Source: an uncultured Oscillospiraceae bacterium (GTDB lineage: Bacteria; Bacillota; Clostridia; Oscillospirales; Oscillospiraceae). Taken from it: a stretch of 64,000 nt of DNA. Position 1 is the stretch's first letter; every line of letters starts with the position of its first letter. The stretch is from positions 166,941 through 230,940 of the forward strand of contig CALWWW010000001.1 of NCBI GenBank assembly GCA_944385365.1. The letters are read 5' to 3'. A program made the translations under genes and the position numbers. Below are positions 1-7,899 of the stretch, in pieces. Below the pieces are notes generated by a model. It ran no database searches. It saw only the letters and a program-made list of their open reading frames with translations, and was not told where the DNA came from.

Positions 1-702
1 GCCATGGGCGCGGCCATCGCCATCCTCCTGGGATTGACCCACAACGCCATCACTTTGGTGTCCTTTCTCTGCGCCATGGGTACCGTGGCCGTAGTCTACG
101 CCGTGGGCCGCCGGGCCCCCGGCAGCCGGATTCTCAATCTGGTCCTCTGCGGCATGGTCATCAGTTCCCTGTGCAGCGCCGGCACCTCCTATGTCAAACT
201 GGTGGCGGACCCCAACAACCAATTACCGGCCATCACCTACTGGCTTTTGGGCAGTCTCAACGGCACCACCATGGATGAGGTGTGGCGCATTGCCCCTGTC
301 ATGGCTCTGGGGATGATTCCCCTGGTGCTGCTGCGGTGGAAAATCAATCTGCTGACATTGGGCGAAGAAGAAGCCCGGGCACTGGGCGTCCATCCGGGGC
401 GGCTGCGGCTGCTGGTGGTCCTCTGCGCCACCCTGATGACCGCCGCTTCCATTGCCGTCAGCGGCATGATCGGCTGGGTGGGTCTCGTTATGCCCCATCT
501 GTGCCGCCGTCTGGTGGGAAATAACTTCCGGGCTTTGCTGCCCGCTTCCATGGTGGCCGGGGCGCTGTTTCTGCTGCTGGTGGACGATCTTTCGAGAAAT
601 TTGCTGGCCGTGGAAATTCCCATCGGCATTTTGACGGCGGTGCTGGGCGCGCCCTTTTTCCTGCTGCTGCTGCTGCGGGGCGGGAGGGATGACGTATGCT
701 GA
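1..702 (+). CDS. FecCD-family ABC transporter permease, 5' truncated by the window edge
   Basis: Inner part and C-terminus of an integral membrane permease of the FecCD/BtuC family, which moves iron-siderophore, haem, cobalamin or, in the MolB subgroup, molybdate across the membrane. About 233 codons are visible against a usual 330-340, so roughly 100 N-terminal residues lie left of the window; the ATG at position 4 is internal. The reading is rich in hydrophobic helices and has the family's conserved cytoplasmic stretch GEEEARALGV, which contacts the ATPase, and the late GMIGWVGLVMPHLCRR block. Its stop overlaps the ATG of the ATPase gene, so the two are translationally coupled. The substrate cannot be read from this subunit. 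Confidence 0.93.
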   Translation, partial: AMGAAIAILLGLTHNAITLVSFLCAMGTVAVVYAVGRRAPGSRILNLVLCGMVISSLCSAGTSYVKLVADPNNQLPAITYWLLGSLNGTTMDEVWRIAPVMALGMIPLVLLRWKINLLTLGEEEARALGVHPGRLRLLVVLCATLMTAASIAVSGMIGWVGLVMPHLCRRLVGNNFRALLPASMVAGALFLLLVDDLSRNLLAVEIPIGILTAVLGAPFFLLLLLRGGRDDVC

Positions 703-2180
703 ATCTGGAATCCATCTCTTTTTCCTACGGCAGCCGCCGCATTCTGGACGGCGTCAGCCTGTCTGCCGGTCCCGGCGAGCTGATCTTTCTGCTGGGCGCC
801 AACGGCGCGGGCAAAACGACGCTGTTCCGCTGCCTTTTGGGTCTGCTGGACGGCTACACCGGCCGGGTGACGCTGGAAGGTCAGGACCTTGCTGCCTGGT
901 CCCCCCGGCAGCGGGCGGAACGCATTGCCTACATCCCCCAGGCCCACCATCCGGCCTTTGCCTATACGGTGCTGGACGTGGTGCTCATGGGGACCAATCA
1001 CCGCCTGGGAGCCTTTGCCGCGCCGGGCCGCAAGGAACGGCAGCTGGCCATGAAAGCCCTTGCCAAGCTCCACATGGAGGACGCGGCAGAGCGGAACTTC
1101 TCCCAGCTGTCCGGCGGCGAACAGCAGCTGGTTCTGCTGGCCCGTGCCCTGGCCCAGGAGGCCAAAATTCTGATTCTCGACGAACCCACGTCGGCCCTGG
1201 ATTTCGGCAATCAGGTCCGGGTTCTGGAACAGATTGCCGCCCTGTCCTGGCAGGGCTACACCATTCTGCTCTCCTGTCACAATCCCCAGCAGGCCATGCT
1301 GTACGCCAGCCGGGTCATTGCGTTGGAGGGTGGCCGCATTGTGGCCGACGGCCCGCCCCGGGACGCGGTGACCCCGGCCCTGCTGCGGCAGCTGTACGGC
1401 GTCCCGGCCCGGTTCCTGGAAACCGATGACGGTGTGCTCATTGCCCCGGTACGCCGGTCCATGTTCCGCTGGACGCCGGATATGATTCGGTTTATGGTGG
1501 ACGCTGAGGACTATAATGGCGCGGCAGAAACGCTGGCCGCCGCCCTGCGGCAGCGGATACCGGGGGACGAAATCTGCGACGCCGGGTGCGGCGTGGGTGG
1601 TCTGTCCCTGGCCTTGGCAAAGCACTTTTCCCGCGTCGTTGCCGCCGACCTGTCAGCGGATGCCCTGGCAGCCCTGGAACAGCGGCGGCAGGGGGAACAG
1701 CCGGAGATTTTACACACCGATATTCTGTCCCGCCGGACGGACACGCCCTATGCATCCATGGTATTCTGTTCCTTTGGACAGCCCGACGAGATTTTGACGG
1801 CGGCCCGCCGCCAGTGCCGCGGCACGGTGGCCGTGGTGCAGAAGGCCAACAAGCGCCACGCGTTCAGCCTGGGCGGCGGACAGCGCCGGTTGTCGCCGGG
1901 ACGGTTCGTTGAGCGGTTGGACGCCCTTTCCATTCCCTATTCCCAAACCGAGGTGGCCGTGGACAAGGGCCAGCCGTTCCGCAGTCTCGACGACGCGGTA
2001 TTGTTTTTCCGTATTTACGACCGGGGCGGCGACGCGTCCTCCGTGACGGCGGAGACAGTGCTTCCCCGGCTGGAGCAGCGGGAGGATGACGTCTTTCCCC
2101 TGTATTACCCCTCTCCCACCACCTATATCATCACCATTTTGAACGCACCGGACATTCCGGAGATTGGAGGAACCCCATGA
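696..2180 (+). CDS. ABC transporter ATPase fused to a class I SAM-dependent methyltransferase
   Basis: A 494-residue two-domain protein. Residues 1-255 are a FecE/BtuD-type ATPase with Walker A GANGAGKT (34-41), the signature LSGGE (138-142) and a Walker B ending LILDEP. Residues about 270-490 look like a class I methyltransferase: motif I reads DAGCGVGG (295-302), followed by an acidic strand end VVAADLS. Stand-alone FecE ATPases are about 250-260 residues, so the C-terminal half is a true addition. There is no stop or frameshift between the halves and no internal ribosome site stands out. The gene overlaps the permease upstream and the binding protein downstream by a few bases, giving one operon. 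The methyl acceptor is unknown; modification of the transported chelate or metal ligand is an inference. Confidence 0.9.
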   Translation: MLNLESISFSYGSRRILDGVSLSAGPGELIFLLGANGAGKTTLFRCLLGLLDGYTGRVTLEGQDLAAWSPRQRAERIAYIPQAHHPAFAYTVLDVVLMGTNHRLGAFAAPGRKERQLAMKALAKLHMEDAAERNFSQLSGGEQQLVLLARALAQEAKILILDEPTSALDFGNQVRVLEQIAALSWQGYTILLSCHNPQQAMLYASRVIALEGGRIVADGPPRDAVTPALLRQLYGVPARFLETDDGVLIAPVRRSMFRWTPDMIRFMVDAEDYNGAAETLAAALRQRIPGDEICDAGCGVGGLSLALAKHFSRVVAADLSADALAALEQRRQGEQPEILHTDILSRRTDTPYASMVFCSFGQPDEILTAARRQCRGTVAVVQKANKRHAFSLGGGQRRLSPGRFVERLDALSIPYSQTEVAVDKGQPFRSLDDAVLFFRIYDRGGDASSVTAETVLPRLEQREDDVFPLYYPSPTTYIITILNAPDIPEIGGTP

Positions 2181-3313
2181 AAAAACGCATTCTTTCCCTG
2201 TTTCTGGCCCTGCTGCTTCTGAGCGGCTGTGCTGCCCCGGCAGCGGAGCAGCCGGAGACCCCGTCTCAGGACACCGCGGTGGAGGAAACCGCTCCCACCA
2301 CGGAAGAGACCACCCAGCCCGCCGACATTACCGCCGAGACGGTGGAGTTCACCGACAGCGTGGGCCGCACAGTGACAGTCCCTGCCAACATTACCAAGGT
2401 GGCCGTCTCCGGCCCCATGGCCCAGATTGTCCTGTTCGCCCTGTGCCCCGATCTGCTGGTGGGCATTGCCAACGAGTGGGACGACAGCGCCGCCCAGTTC
2501 CTGGACACCGAATACTACAATCTGCCCCTGTTGGGCCAGCTGTACGGCGGCCAGGAAGCCATGAACGGCGAAGCGCTGCTGGCCAGCGGCGCCGAGGTGG
2601 TCATCGACGTAGGCGAGCCCAAGGAGCCCGTTGTGGAAGACCTGGACACCTTGCAGGAGCAGACCGGCGTCCCCTTTGTCCACATTTCCGCCACCACCAA
2701 GACCATGGGCGACGCCTACCGCCAGCTGGGCAAGCTACTGAACCGGACCGACGAGGCCGAAGTTCTGGCAACCTACTGTGAGGACACCTACGCCCGTGCT
2801 GAGGAACTGGCCGCTTCCGTGGACAAGGTGGATGTGCTGTACGTCACCGGCAGTCAGGGCCTCAATGTCATTGCTCAGGGCTCCTATCACGCGGAGCTGC
2901 TGGACCTGATGACCAACAACGTGGCCGTGGTGGAATCCCCCTCTTCCAAGGGCACCGGCAACGAGGTCTCCATGGAGCAGCTCCTGGTGTGGAATCCGGA
3001 GGTGCTGCTCTTCGCCCCGGACAGCATCTATGACACGGTGGCGGAGAACGACGGCTACGCTCAGATGACGGCTGTTCAGACAGGCCGATACTATGAGGCC
3101 CCCATGGGTCCCTACAACTGGATGGGCTTCCCGCCTTCGGTGCAGCGGTATCTGGGCCTGTTGTGGATGGGCGCGCTGCTGTATCCCGACGCCATCGACT
3201 ACGATTTGCAGGAGGAAGTGACGAAATACTTCGACCTGTTCTACCACTGCGACCTGAGCACAGAGCAGTATGAGGCCCTGGTGGCCAATTCCATCGGAAA
3301 ACTGGAGGGTTAA
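2177..3313 (+). CDS. FecB/BtuF-type substrate-binding lipoprotein
   Basis: 378-residue lipoprotein that should capture the ligand outside the cell for the FecCD permease. The signal peptide ends in the lipobox LLSGC, so Cys18 or a residue close to it is the lipidated N-terminus; a Thr/Glu/Pro-rich linker of about 35 residues follows. The mature part starts with the family's VEFTDSVGRTVTVP strand and has the two-lobed helical-backbone fold expected of this class. It overlaps the ATPase stop (ATGA). The late segment with GPYNWMGFPPSVQRYLGL may line the ligand cleft. The ligand is not shown by sequence; the neighbouring XdhC gene makes molybdate or tungstate one reasonable guess beside iron or cobalamin. 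Confidence 0.9.
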   Translation: MKKRILSLFLALLLLSGCAAPAAEQPETPSQDTAVEETAPTTEETTQPADITAETVEFTDSVGRTVTVPANITKVAVSGPMAQIVLFALCPDLLVGIANEWDDSAAQFLDTEYYNLPLLGQLYGGQEAMNGEALLASGAEVVIDVGEPKEPVVEDLDTLQEQTGVPFVHISATTKTMGDAYRQLGKLLNRTDEAEVLATYCEDTYARAEELAASVDKVDVLYVTGSQGLNVIAQGSYHAELLDLMTNNVAVVESPSSKGTGNEVSMEQLLVWNPEVLLFAPDSIYDTVAENDGYAQMTAVQTGRYYEAPMGPYNWMGFPPSVQRYLGLLWMGALLYPDAIDYDLQEEVTKYFDLFYHCDLSTEQYEALVANSIGKLEG

Positions 3314-3317
3314 CCGT

Positions 3318-4298
3318 ATGCAGCAGATGTTTAACACCCTGCGGGACCGGGTGGCCGCCGGAGCGCGGGCGGTCCTGTGCAGCATCATTGCCAGCAGTGG
3401 CTCCACGCCCCGTGGGGCCGGGGCCAAGATGGCCGTCTTTGATGACGGCAGCACTGTGGGCACCATCGGCGGCGGCGCGGTGGAGTTCCGCGCCACGGAA
3501 ATCGCCCAGGGCTTTCTTCGCGGCGAGGAAGCGGGCCAGTACCACTTTGATCTGAGCAGCCACGACAAAACGGACCTGGGCATGGTCTGCGGCGGCAAGG
3601 TGACCGTGTATTTTCAGCCCATGGGCAGCGAGAGTCTGCCCCTGCTGGACGCCGTGTGCGCCCGTCTGGCCGTTGGCGGCAAGGCGTGGCTGCTGACACG
3701 GCTGGATGCCCCGGCCATGGGTCTCTATGAGGACGGGGAGCTGAAATTCCTGTCTCTGGACGGCCCTGTGGAGCCCCTGCTGGGTCCCCAGTCGGTTTTG
3801 ATGCCCACCGTATACAGTGAGCCCCTGACGATTCCCGGCACGGTGTACGTCTTCGGCGGCGGCCATGTGGCCCAGGCCCTGGTGCCCCTGCTGCACACGG
3901 TCCATTTCCGCACGGTGATCTATGACAGCCGTCCCCACGCCGTGGAGGCCCCGGCCTTTGCCCAGGCGGCCAAGATTTACATTGGCAGCTACGAGCGGGT
4001 GTTGGAACGGGTGACCATCACGGAGGAGGACTATGTGGTGGTCATGACACCGGGTCACCAGAGCGACCGGGAAATTCTCGCCCAGGTCCTCAAGACCCCG
4101 GCCCGGTATATCGGCTGCATCGGCAGCCGCAGCAAAATCGCCATGACCAACAAGCTGCTGCGGGAGCAGGGCTTTACCGATACGGACATTGCCCGGGTGT
4201 GGTCGCCCATCGGCCTGCCCATCGGCGGCGAGACGCCGGAGGAAGTGGCCCTGTCCATTGCGGCCCAGCTGGTGGCGGTGCGCAGCGGAAAAATGTAA
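3318..4298 (+). CDS. XdhC/CoxI-family protein
   Basis: 326-residue XdhC-family protein. Members help insert the sulfurated molybdenum cofactor into xanthine dehydrogenase-type hydroxylases. The N-terminal XdhC_CoxI domain has SSGSTPRGAGAKM and GTIGGGAVE; the C-terminal Rossmann domain begins VYVFGGGHVAQAL and ends with the family's SPIGLPIGGETPEEVALSI. The start at 3318 is chosen because a GGAGG lies just upstream, overlapping the end of the binding-protein gene; a longer in-frame start at 3270 has no such site. It is the last gene of the transporter operon. No molybdenum hydroxylase subunit is in the window, so the client enzyme lies elsewhere. Confidence 0.92.
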   Translation: MQQMFNTLRDRVAAGARAVLCSIIASSGSTPRGAGAKMAVFDDGSTVGTIGGGAVEFRATEIAQGFLRGEEAGQYHFDLSSHDKTDLGMVCGGKVTVYFQPMGSESLPLLDAVCARLAVGGKAWLLTRLDAPAMGLYEDGELKFLSLDGPVEPLLGPQSVLMPTVYSEPLTIPGTVYVFGGGHVAQALVPLLHTVHFRTVIYDSRPHAVEAPAFAQAAKIYIGSYERVLERVTITEEDYVVVMTPGHQSDREILAQVLKTPARYIGCIGSRSKIAMTNKLLREQGFTDTDIARVWSPIGLPIGGETPEEVALSIAAQLVAVRSGKM

Positions 4299-4306
4299 GA
4301 GAGCAT

Positions 4307-4335
4307 AAACGGCGGAGGATTGCCCTCCGCCGTTT
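4307..4335 (+). terminator. Hairpin ending the transporter-xdhC operon
   Basis: A perfect 12-bp stem (arms 4307-4318 and 4324-4335, loop ATTGC) lies nine bases after the xdhC stop. The right arm ends in TTT but no long T tract follows, so termination may be partial. Confidence 0.7.
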
Positions 4336-4338
4336 CCG

Positions 4339-4367
4339 TTGACAACGCCGCTTTTTTTGGCTACCAT
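4339..4367 (+). promoter_or_regulatory. Sigma-A promoter of the DUF362 gene
   Basis: TTGACA (4339-4344), 17-bp spacer, TACCAT (4362-4367). It lies just after the upstream terminator and about 40 bp before the DUF362 start, with a GGAGGG ribosome site in between. Confidence 0.7.
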
Positions 4368-4405
4368 AGTAGTATCGATTCTTTACGATATGGAGGGAAT
4401 ACCCC

Positions 4406-5515
4406 ATGGAAAAAGCCAAGGTATATTTTACAGATTTCCGTACCAGCAGCGACGAGAATCTGCTGCAAAAGCTCAAGCGTCTCATGGCCACGGCGGGCAT
4501 GGACACCATCGATTTCACCAACAAGTATGTGGCCATCAAGCTGCACTTCGGTGAGCCGGGCAACCTGGCCTATGTGCGGCCCAACTATGTGCGGGCTGTG
4601 GCGGAGTTTATCAAGGACCTGGGCGGCAAGCCCTTTTTGACGGACTGCAACACCCTGTATGTGGGAGGCCGGAAAAACGCCGTGGACCACATGATGGCGG
4701 CGGAGATGAACGGCTTCAACACCATCACCACCGGATGTCCCGTCATCATCGGCGACGGCCTCAAGGGCACCGACGATGTGGAGGTTCCCATTGTGGGCGG
4801 CCAGTATTTGCAGACGGCCCGCATTGGCCGGGCGGTCATGGACGCCGATATTGTCATCTCCCTGAACCACTTTAAGGGCCATGAGATGACGGGCTTCGGC
4901 GGCGCCATGAAGAACCTGGGCATGGGCTGCGGCAGCCGGGCCGGTAAAATGGCCATGCACAATGCCGGCAAGCCCAACACCACCGACAACTGTGTGGGCT
5001 GCGGCAGCTGCCAGAAAATCTGCGCCCACGACGCCCCCCAGCTTCAGGACAACGGCAAGATGTTCATTGACCACGACAAGTGCGTGGGCTGTGGCCGCTG
5101 CATCGGCGTCTGTCCCGTGGATGCCATTGTCTCGCCCCACGATGAGACCTGCGAGATTCTCGACGGCAAAATTGCGGAGTACACCAAGGCCGTGGTGGAC
5201 GGCCGTCCCCACTTCCACATCACCCTGGTCAACAGCGTGTCCCCCAACTGCGACTGCCACGCAGAGAACGACGCCCCCATTGTGCCGGATGTGGGCATGT
5301 TCACCAGCTTTGACCCGGTGGCCATCGACAAGGCCTGCTGTGACGCAGTGCTGGCCCAGCCGAGACTGCAAAACACCTGGATTGATGACCACGGCGACCC
5401 GTCCATCGAAGACGTGTTCACGGCCAGCCACCCCAACACCAACTGGCGGGGCCAGATTGACCACGGCGTCAAGATTGGCCTGGGAACTGATCAGTATGAG
5501 CTGATCCGCATATAA
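4406..5515 (+). CDS. DUF362 protein with two [4Fe-4S] clusters
   Basis: 369-residue cytoplasmic protein of the DUF362 family, iron-sulfur proteins of unproven function common in anaerobes. The N-terminal 190 residues form the DUF362 domain (SLNHFKGHEMTGFGGAMKN). Two ferredoxin motifs follow, CVGCGSCQKIC from residue 196 and CVGCGRCIGVC from residue 226, each able to ligate a [4Fe-4S] cluster. Electron transfer is likely. The last 31 codons plus stop are repeated 1,275 bp downstream (6696-6790) with only synonymous changes, so the present 3' end appears to have been supplied by an insertion. The product is full length and unchanged in sequence. Confidence 0.93.
   Translation: MEKAKVYFTDFRTSSDENLLQKLKRLMATAGMDTIDFTNKYVAIKLHFGEPGNLAYVRPNYVRAVAEFIKDLGGKPFLTDCNTLYVGGRKNAVDHMMAAEMNGFNTITTGCPVIIGDGLKGTDDVEVPIVGGQYLQTARIGRAVMDADIVISLNHFKGHEMTGFGGAMKNLGMGCGSRAGKMAMHNAGKPNTTDNCVGCGSCQKICAHDAPQLQDNGKMFIDHDKCVGCGRCIGVCPVDAIVSPHDETCEILDGKIAEYTKAVVDGRPHFHITLVNSVSPNCDCHAENDAPIVPDVGMFTSFDPVAIDKACCDAVLAQPRLQNTWIDDHGDPSIEDVFTASHPNTNWRGQIDHGVKIGLGTDQYELIRI
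5421..5515 (+). repeat. Direct repeat, left copy (3' end of DUF362 gene)
   Basis: 95 bp matching 6696-6790 at 91 positions. All four differences fall at third codon positions and are synonymous (cac/cat, gga/ggt, act/acc, ata/atc). This left copy carries GGA, ACT and ATA codons that resemble the AT-richer insert rather than the host genes, suggesting that it came in with the insert. Confidence 0.9.
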
Positions 5516-5595
5516 AATTTTCCTGCAATATTTCTGTAACTGCTGCATATATTGGATCACACAGGGCTTTACGCCTTGATATCAATTGCAAACGC

Positions 5596-5624
5596 TTGAC
5601 AAATATCAGAAAATATGATATATG
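5596..5624 (+). promoter_or_regulatory. Promoter of the AbiF-associated RNA
   Basis: TTGACA (5596-5601), 17-bp spacer, TATATG (5619-5624). Predicted transcription start near 5631, directly before the two-hairpin RNA. The -35 is a perfect consensus, so strong constitutive expression is expected. Confidence 0.72.
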
Positions 5625-5627
5625 TAT

Positions 5628-5705
5628 CTTCAGTGATTGTGTTACAGAAGCCTGCGGGGCCTGTGACCTGAAAAGGGAACTCCTCGGAGTTCCCTTTTCT
5701 TTTTG
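5628..5705 (+). ncRNA. Putative abiF-type structured small RNA with its own terminator
   Basis: Short RNA between a strong promoter and the AbiF-like gene. Two helices are visible. The first pairs GTTACAG (5641-5647) with CTGTGAC (5661-5667) around a 13-nt GC-rich loop. The second is a 13-bp hairpin (5671-5683 with 5686-5698) followed by T-rich sequence, the form of an intrinsic terminator. Structured RNAs preceding AbiF genes are a known association, and such RNAs have been reported to act as antitoxins to the HEPN protein. That this RNA belongs to that class is inferred from position and architecture; covariance was not tested. Confidence 0.62.
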
Positions 5706-5727
5706 TGTGAAGGTTGGTGGCAATACG

Positions 5728-6684
5728 ATGAGCAAACCATTCAAAACCTATGAAGAATTGGTGATCAAATTAAGAGACGATAAAAAACTAAGCGTACCGG
5801 ACGAAGGGCGAGTCATTGAACTGCTGAAAAAACACAGCTATTTTTCCCTTGTTTCAGGTTATAAAACGCTGTTCAAGCAGCCAAACGGCGAATATCGTCC
5901 CGGGACCACCATAGAAGACCTGTTGGCACTATTTGAGTTTGACGATCATTTACGGGATATCTTTTTTCACAACATTCAGATTATTGAAAAGCATATCAAA
6001 TCCTTGCTGTCCCAGGCCTTTGTCGAAAAATATGGGTACGACCAGAACGCGTATCTGAACCCAAATCACTATCATTTGGTTGTCAGCGACCCGGCTGAGA
6101 CATATTCCCGCTGCGGTGAGGGACGGCGGTTGATCCAGAACCTAGGGGACAGAGTGCATCCGCCTTTTGAGCACAAACAATATATCGAGCACCAGTGGAA
6201 GCAACACCGCAACGTTCCCCTATGGGTCACAATCAAGGCTGTAACACTGGGAACAACCTCTATCTTTTACAGCCTGTGTACGCAGGATGTACGGATTGCC
6301 GTCAGCAAAGAGTTTCCCTGCGTCACAGAACAGCAGTTGGTTGGTATTTTGGATTTTCTGACCCGCGTCAGAAATGTATGTGCGCACAACGAGCGGCTTT
6401 ATGATTTTAACTCCGGACCTACCCGTGCAATTCCGGCGTTGCCACTCCACGGACAGCTCCACATCGGTAAGACAAAATCCTATTATCGCAAGGGTCAGCG
6501 GGATCTCTTTGCCGCCGTTGTATGCTTCAAATATCTGCTGTCTCCTGATGAATTTACATCCGCTTTGCAGCAAATCAAGGCAGAAATCAAAGCGCTGTGC
6601 AAAAAAACAAAGCAAATTCCCGAAACAAAAATTCTGAAGTGTATGGGCTTCCCTCCAAACTGGTATGACAGCATTGGGCTGTGA
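5728..6684 (+). CDS. abiF: AbiF/Abi_2-family HEPN abortive-infection protein
   Basis: 318-residue protein of the Abi_2 (AbiD/AbiF) family, phage-defence proteins with a HEPN fold thought to act as RNases. Visible family features are the N-terminal PFKTYEELVIKL, the helix with RDIFFHNIQIIEKHIKS (RX4H at 76-81) and the C-terminal catalytic-type motif RNVCAHNERLYDF (RX4H at 215-220). The ATG at 5728 is preferred because the protein then begins at the usual family N-terminus; an in-frame start at 5596 would run through the promoter and RNA. Base composition is clearly more AT-rich than its neighbours, indicating recent transfer. No integrase or transposase accompanies it. Expected behaviour is a toxin held in check until infection; this is inference from the family. 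Confidence 0.85.
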   Translation: MSKPFKTYEELVIKLRDDKKLSVPDEGRVIELLKKHSYFSLVSGYKTLFKQPNGEYRPGTTIEDLLALFEFDDHLRDIFFHNIQIIEKHIKSLLSQAFVEKYGYDQNAYLNPNHYHLVVSDPAETYSRCGEGRRLIQNLGDRVHPPFEHKQYIEHQWKQHRNVPLWVTIKAVTLGTTSIFYSLCTQDVRIAVSKEFPCVTEQQLVGILDFLTRVRNVCAHNERLYDFNSGPTRAIPALPLHGQLHIGKTKSYYRKGQRDLFAAVVCFKYLLSPDEFTSALQQIKAEIKALCKKTKQIPETKILKCMGFPPNWYDSIGL

Positions 6685-6695
6685 GCAGAAGCCTC

Positions 6696-6790
6696 CGGCC
6701 AGCCATCCCAACACCAACTGGCGGGGCCAGATTGACCACGGCGTCAAGATTGGCCTGGGTACCGATCAGTATGAGCTGATCCGCATCTAA
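6696..6790 (+). pseudogene. Stranded original 3' end of the DUF362 gene (right direct repeat)
   Basis: 95 bp encoding the same last 31 residues and stop as the DUF362 gene but with no start or upstream body. It is followed ten bases later by a strong terminator, so it looks like the native 3' end left behind when the AbiF cassette entered and supplied a replacement end. It has no ribosome site and is not expected to be translated. Confidence 0.88.
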
Positions 6791-6800
6791 TGAAAATGCA

Positions 6801-6841
6801 CAACGCCCCCGACAAGCGATTGTCGGGGGCGTTGATTTTTT
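6801..6841. terminator. Strong terminator between DUF362/AbiF island and galM
   Basis: Perfect 15-bp stem (6801-6815 with 6820-6834, loop GCGA), followed by a T run on the plus strand. It lies just beyond the galM stop and may also end the arabinose operon from the other side. It was probably the original DUF362 terminator. Confidence 0.88.
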
Positions 6842-6849
6842 ATCAAACC

Positions 6850-7887
6850 TTATTCCACAGAGAAGCGGTACACCGTCTCGCTGCGGTACGTCTCCCCGGC
6901 CTTCAAAACGGCGCTGGGGAAGTTGGCATGGTTGGGGCTGTCGGGGAAGAACTGGGTCTCCAGGCAGAAACCCCAGCGGGCGGCATAGGGTGCGCCGCCC
7001 TTGCCGCGGGGGCAATGGTCCAGGTAGTTGCCGCCGTAGAACTGAATACCCGGCAGGGTGGTCAGGGTTTCCAGGACCACACCGGTCTGGTGACTCACGG
7101 CCCGGGCCGCCGGACGCAGCGTACCGTCGTGGCCGTTGATAACCCAGTTATGGTCATAGCCGCCGGCCAGTTTCAGCTGCGCGAACTCATCGTCGGCATG
7201 GAGCCCCATGGGCTGGGACACCCGCAGGTCCATGGGCGTACCGTCCACCGGGGCAATTTCTCCGGTGGGGATGGAACCGGGCAGGGTGGGCGTATAACGG
7301 TCGGCAAAAATCTGAATCTCCTGATCTGTCACCGGGCCGCTGCTGTGGCCGCTCAGATTGAAATAGGCATGGTTGGTCAGATTGCAGATGGTGTCACCGT
7401 CGGTGGTGGCCTCATAGCGGATATGCAGTCCGTCGCCGTCCAGCAGATACACCACCCGGATGCTGAGGTTGCCGGGGTAGCCCTCCTGGCCGTCGGGGCT
7501 TTCCAGGGTCAGAGTGACGGAATCCTCGGTCTGGTTCTCCACGGTCCACATCTGCCGGTCGAAGCCGCCGGGGCCGCCGTGGAGACTGTTGGGTCCGTCG
7601 TTGGCCGCCAGGGGATAAATCTTGCCGCCCAGGTCGAAGCTGGCCCCGCCGATGCGGTTGGCATAGCGGCCAATCAGCGCGCCCAGGTATTTATCCTGCT
7701 GCAAGTAGTCCCCCACCGTATCCATGCCCAGAAGCACGTCCACCGTGGAGCCGTCCTTGGTGGGCACCCACAGGGTCCGCAGGATACCGCCCCAGGTGAG
7801 CACAGAAGCCGTCAGGCCGCCGCCGTGGATGGTCAGTTCCTCCACGGTCCGGCCATCGGGCAGAATACCAAAAGCCTTGCGTTCCAT
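6850..7887 (-). CDS. galM: Aldose 1-epimerase (galactose mutarotase)
   Basis: 345-residue cytoplasmic enzyme that interconverts alpha and beta anomers of aldoses. Family motifs are present: GRYANRIG (73-80), a conserved His103, the catalytic acid-type His173 in TNHAYFNL and the catalytic base-type Glu310 in GFCLETQFFPDSPNH. It is the last gene of the arabinose operon, 12 bp after araD, so it probably speeds mutarotation of incoming L-arabinose, although galactose and glucose may also be substrates. A GGAGG-type ribosome site precedes the ATG. Confidence 0.94.
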   Translation of the reverse strand: MERKAFGILPDGRTVEELTIHGGGLTASVLTWGGILRTLWVPTKDGSTVDVLLGMDTVGDYLQQDKYLGALIGRYANRIGGASFDLGGKIYPLAANDGPNSLHGGPGGFDRQMWTVENQTEDSVTLTLESPDGQEGYPGNLSIRVVYLLDGDGLHIRYEATTDGDTICNLTNHAYFNLSGHSSGPVTDQEIQIFADRYTPTLPGSIPTGEIAPVDGTPMDLRVSQPMGLHADDEFAQLKLAGGYDHNWVINGHDGTLRPAARAVSHQTGVVLETLTTLPGIQFYGGNYLDHCPRGKGGAPYAARWGFCLETQFFPDSPNHANFPSAVLKAGETYRSETVYRFSVE

Positions 7888-7899
7888 AGCCGTTCCTCC

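Noticed and set aside
237-1625. Long minus-strand frame opposite the permease and ATPase genes
   Set aside because: Antisense shadow of genes with intact motifs; no plausible start or domain.
5516-6695. Insertion sequence or integron carrying the AbiF gene
   Set aside because: No transposase, integrase, terminal inverted repeats or short target duplication is visible; the only boundary signal is the 95-bp gene-end repeat.
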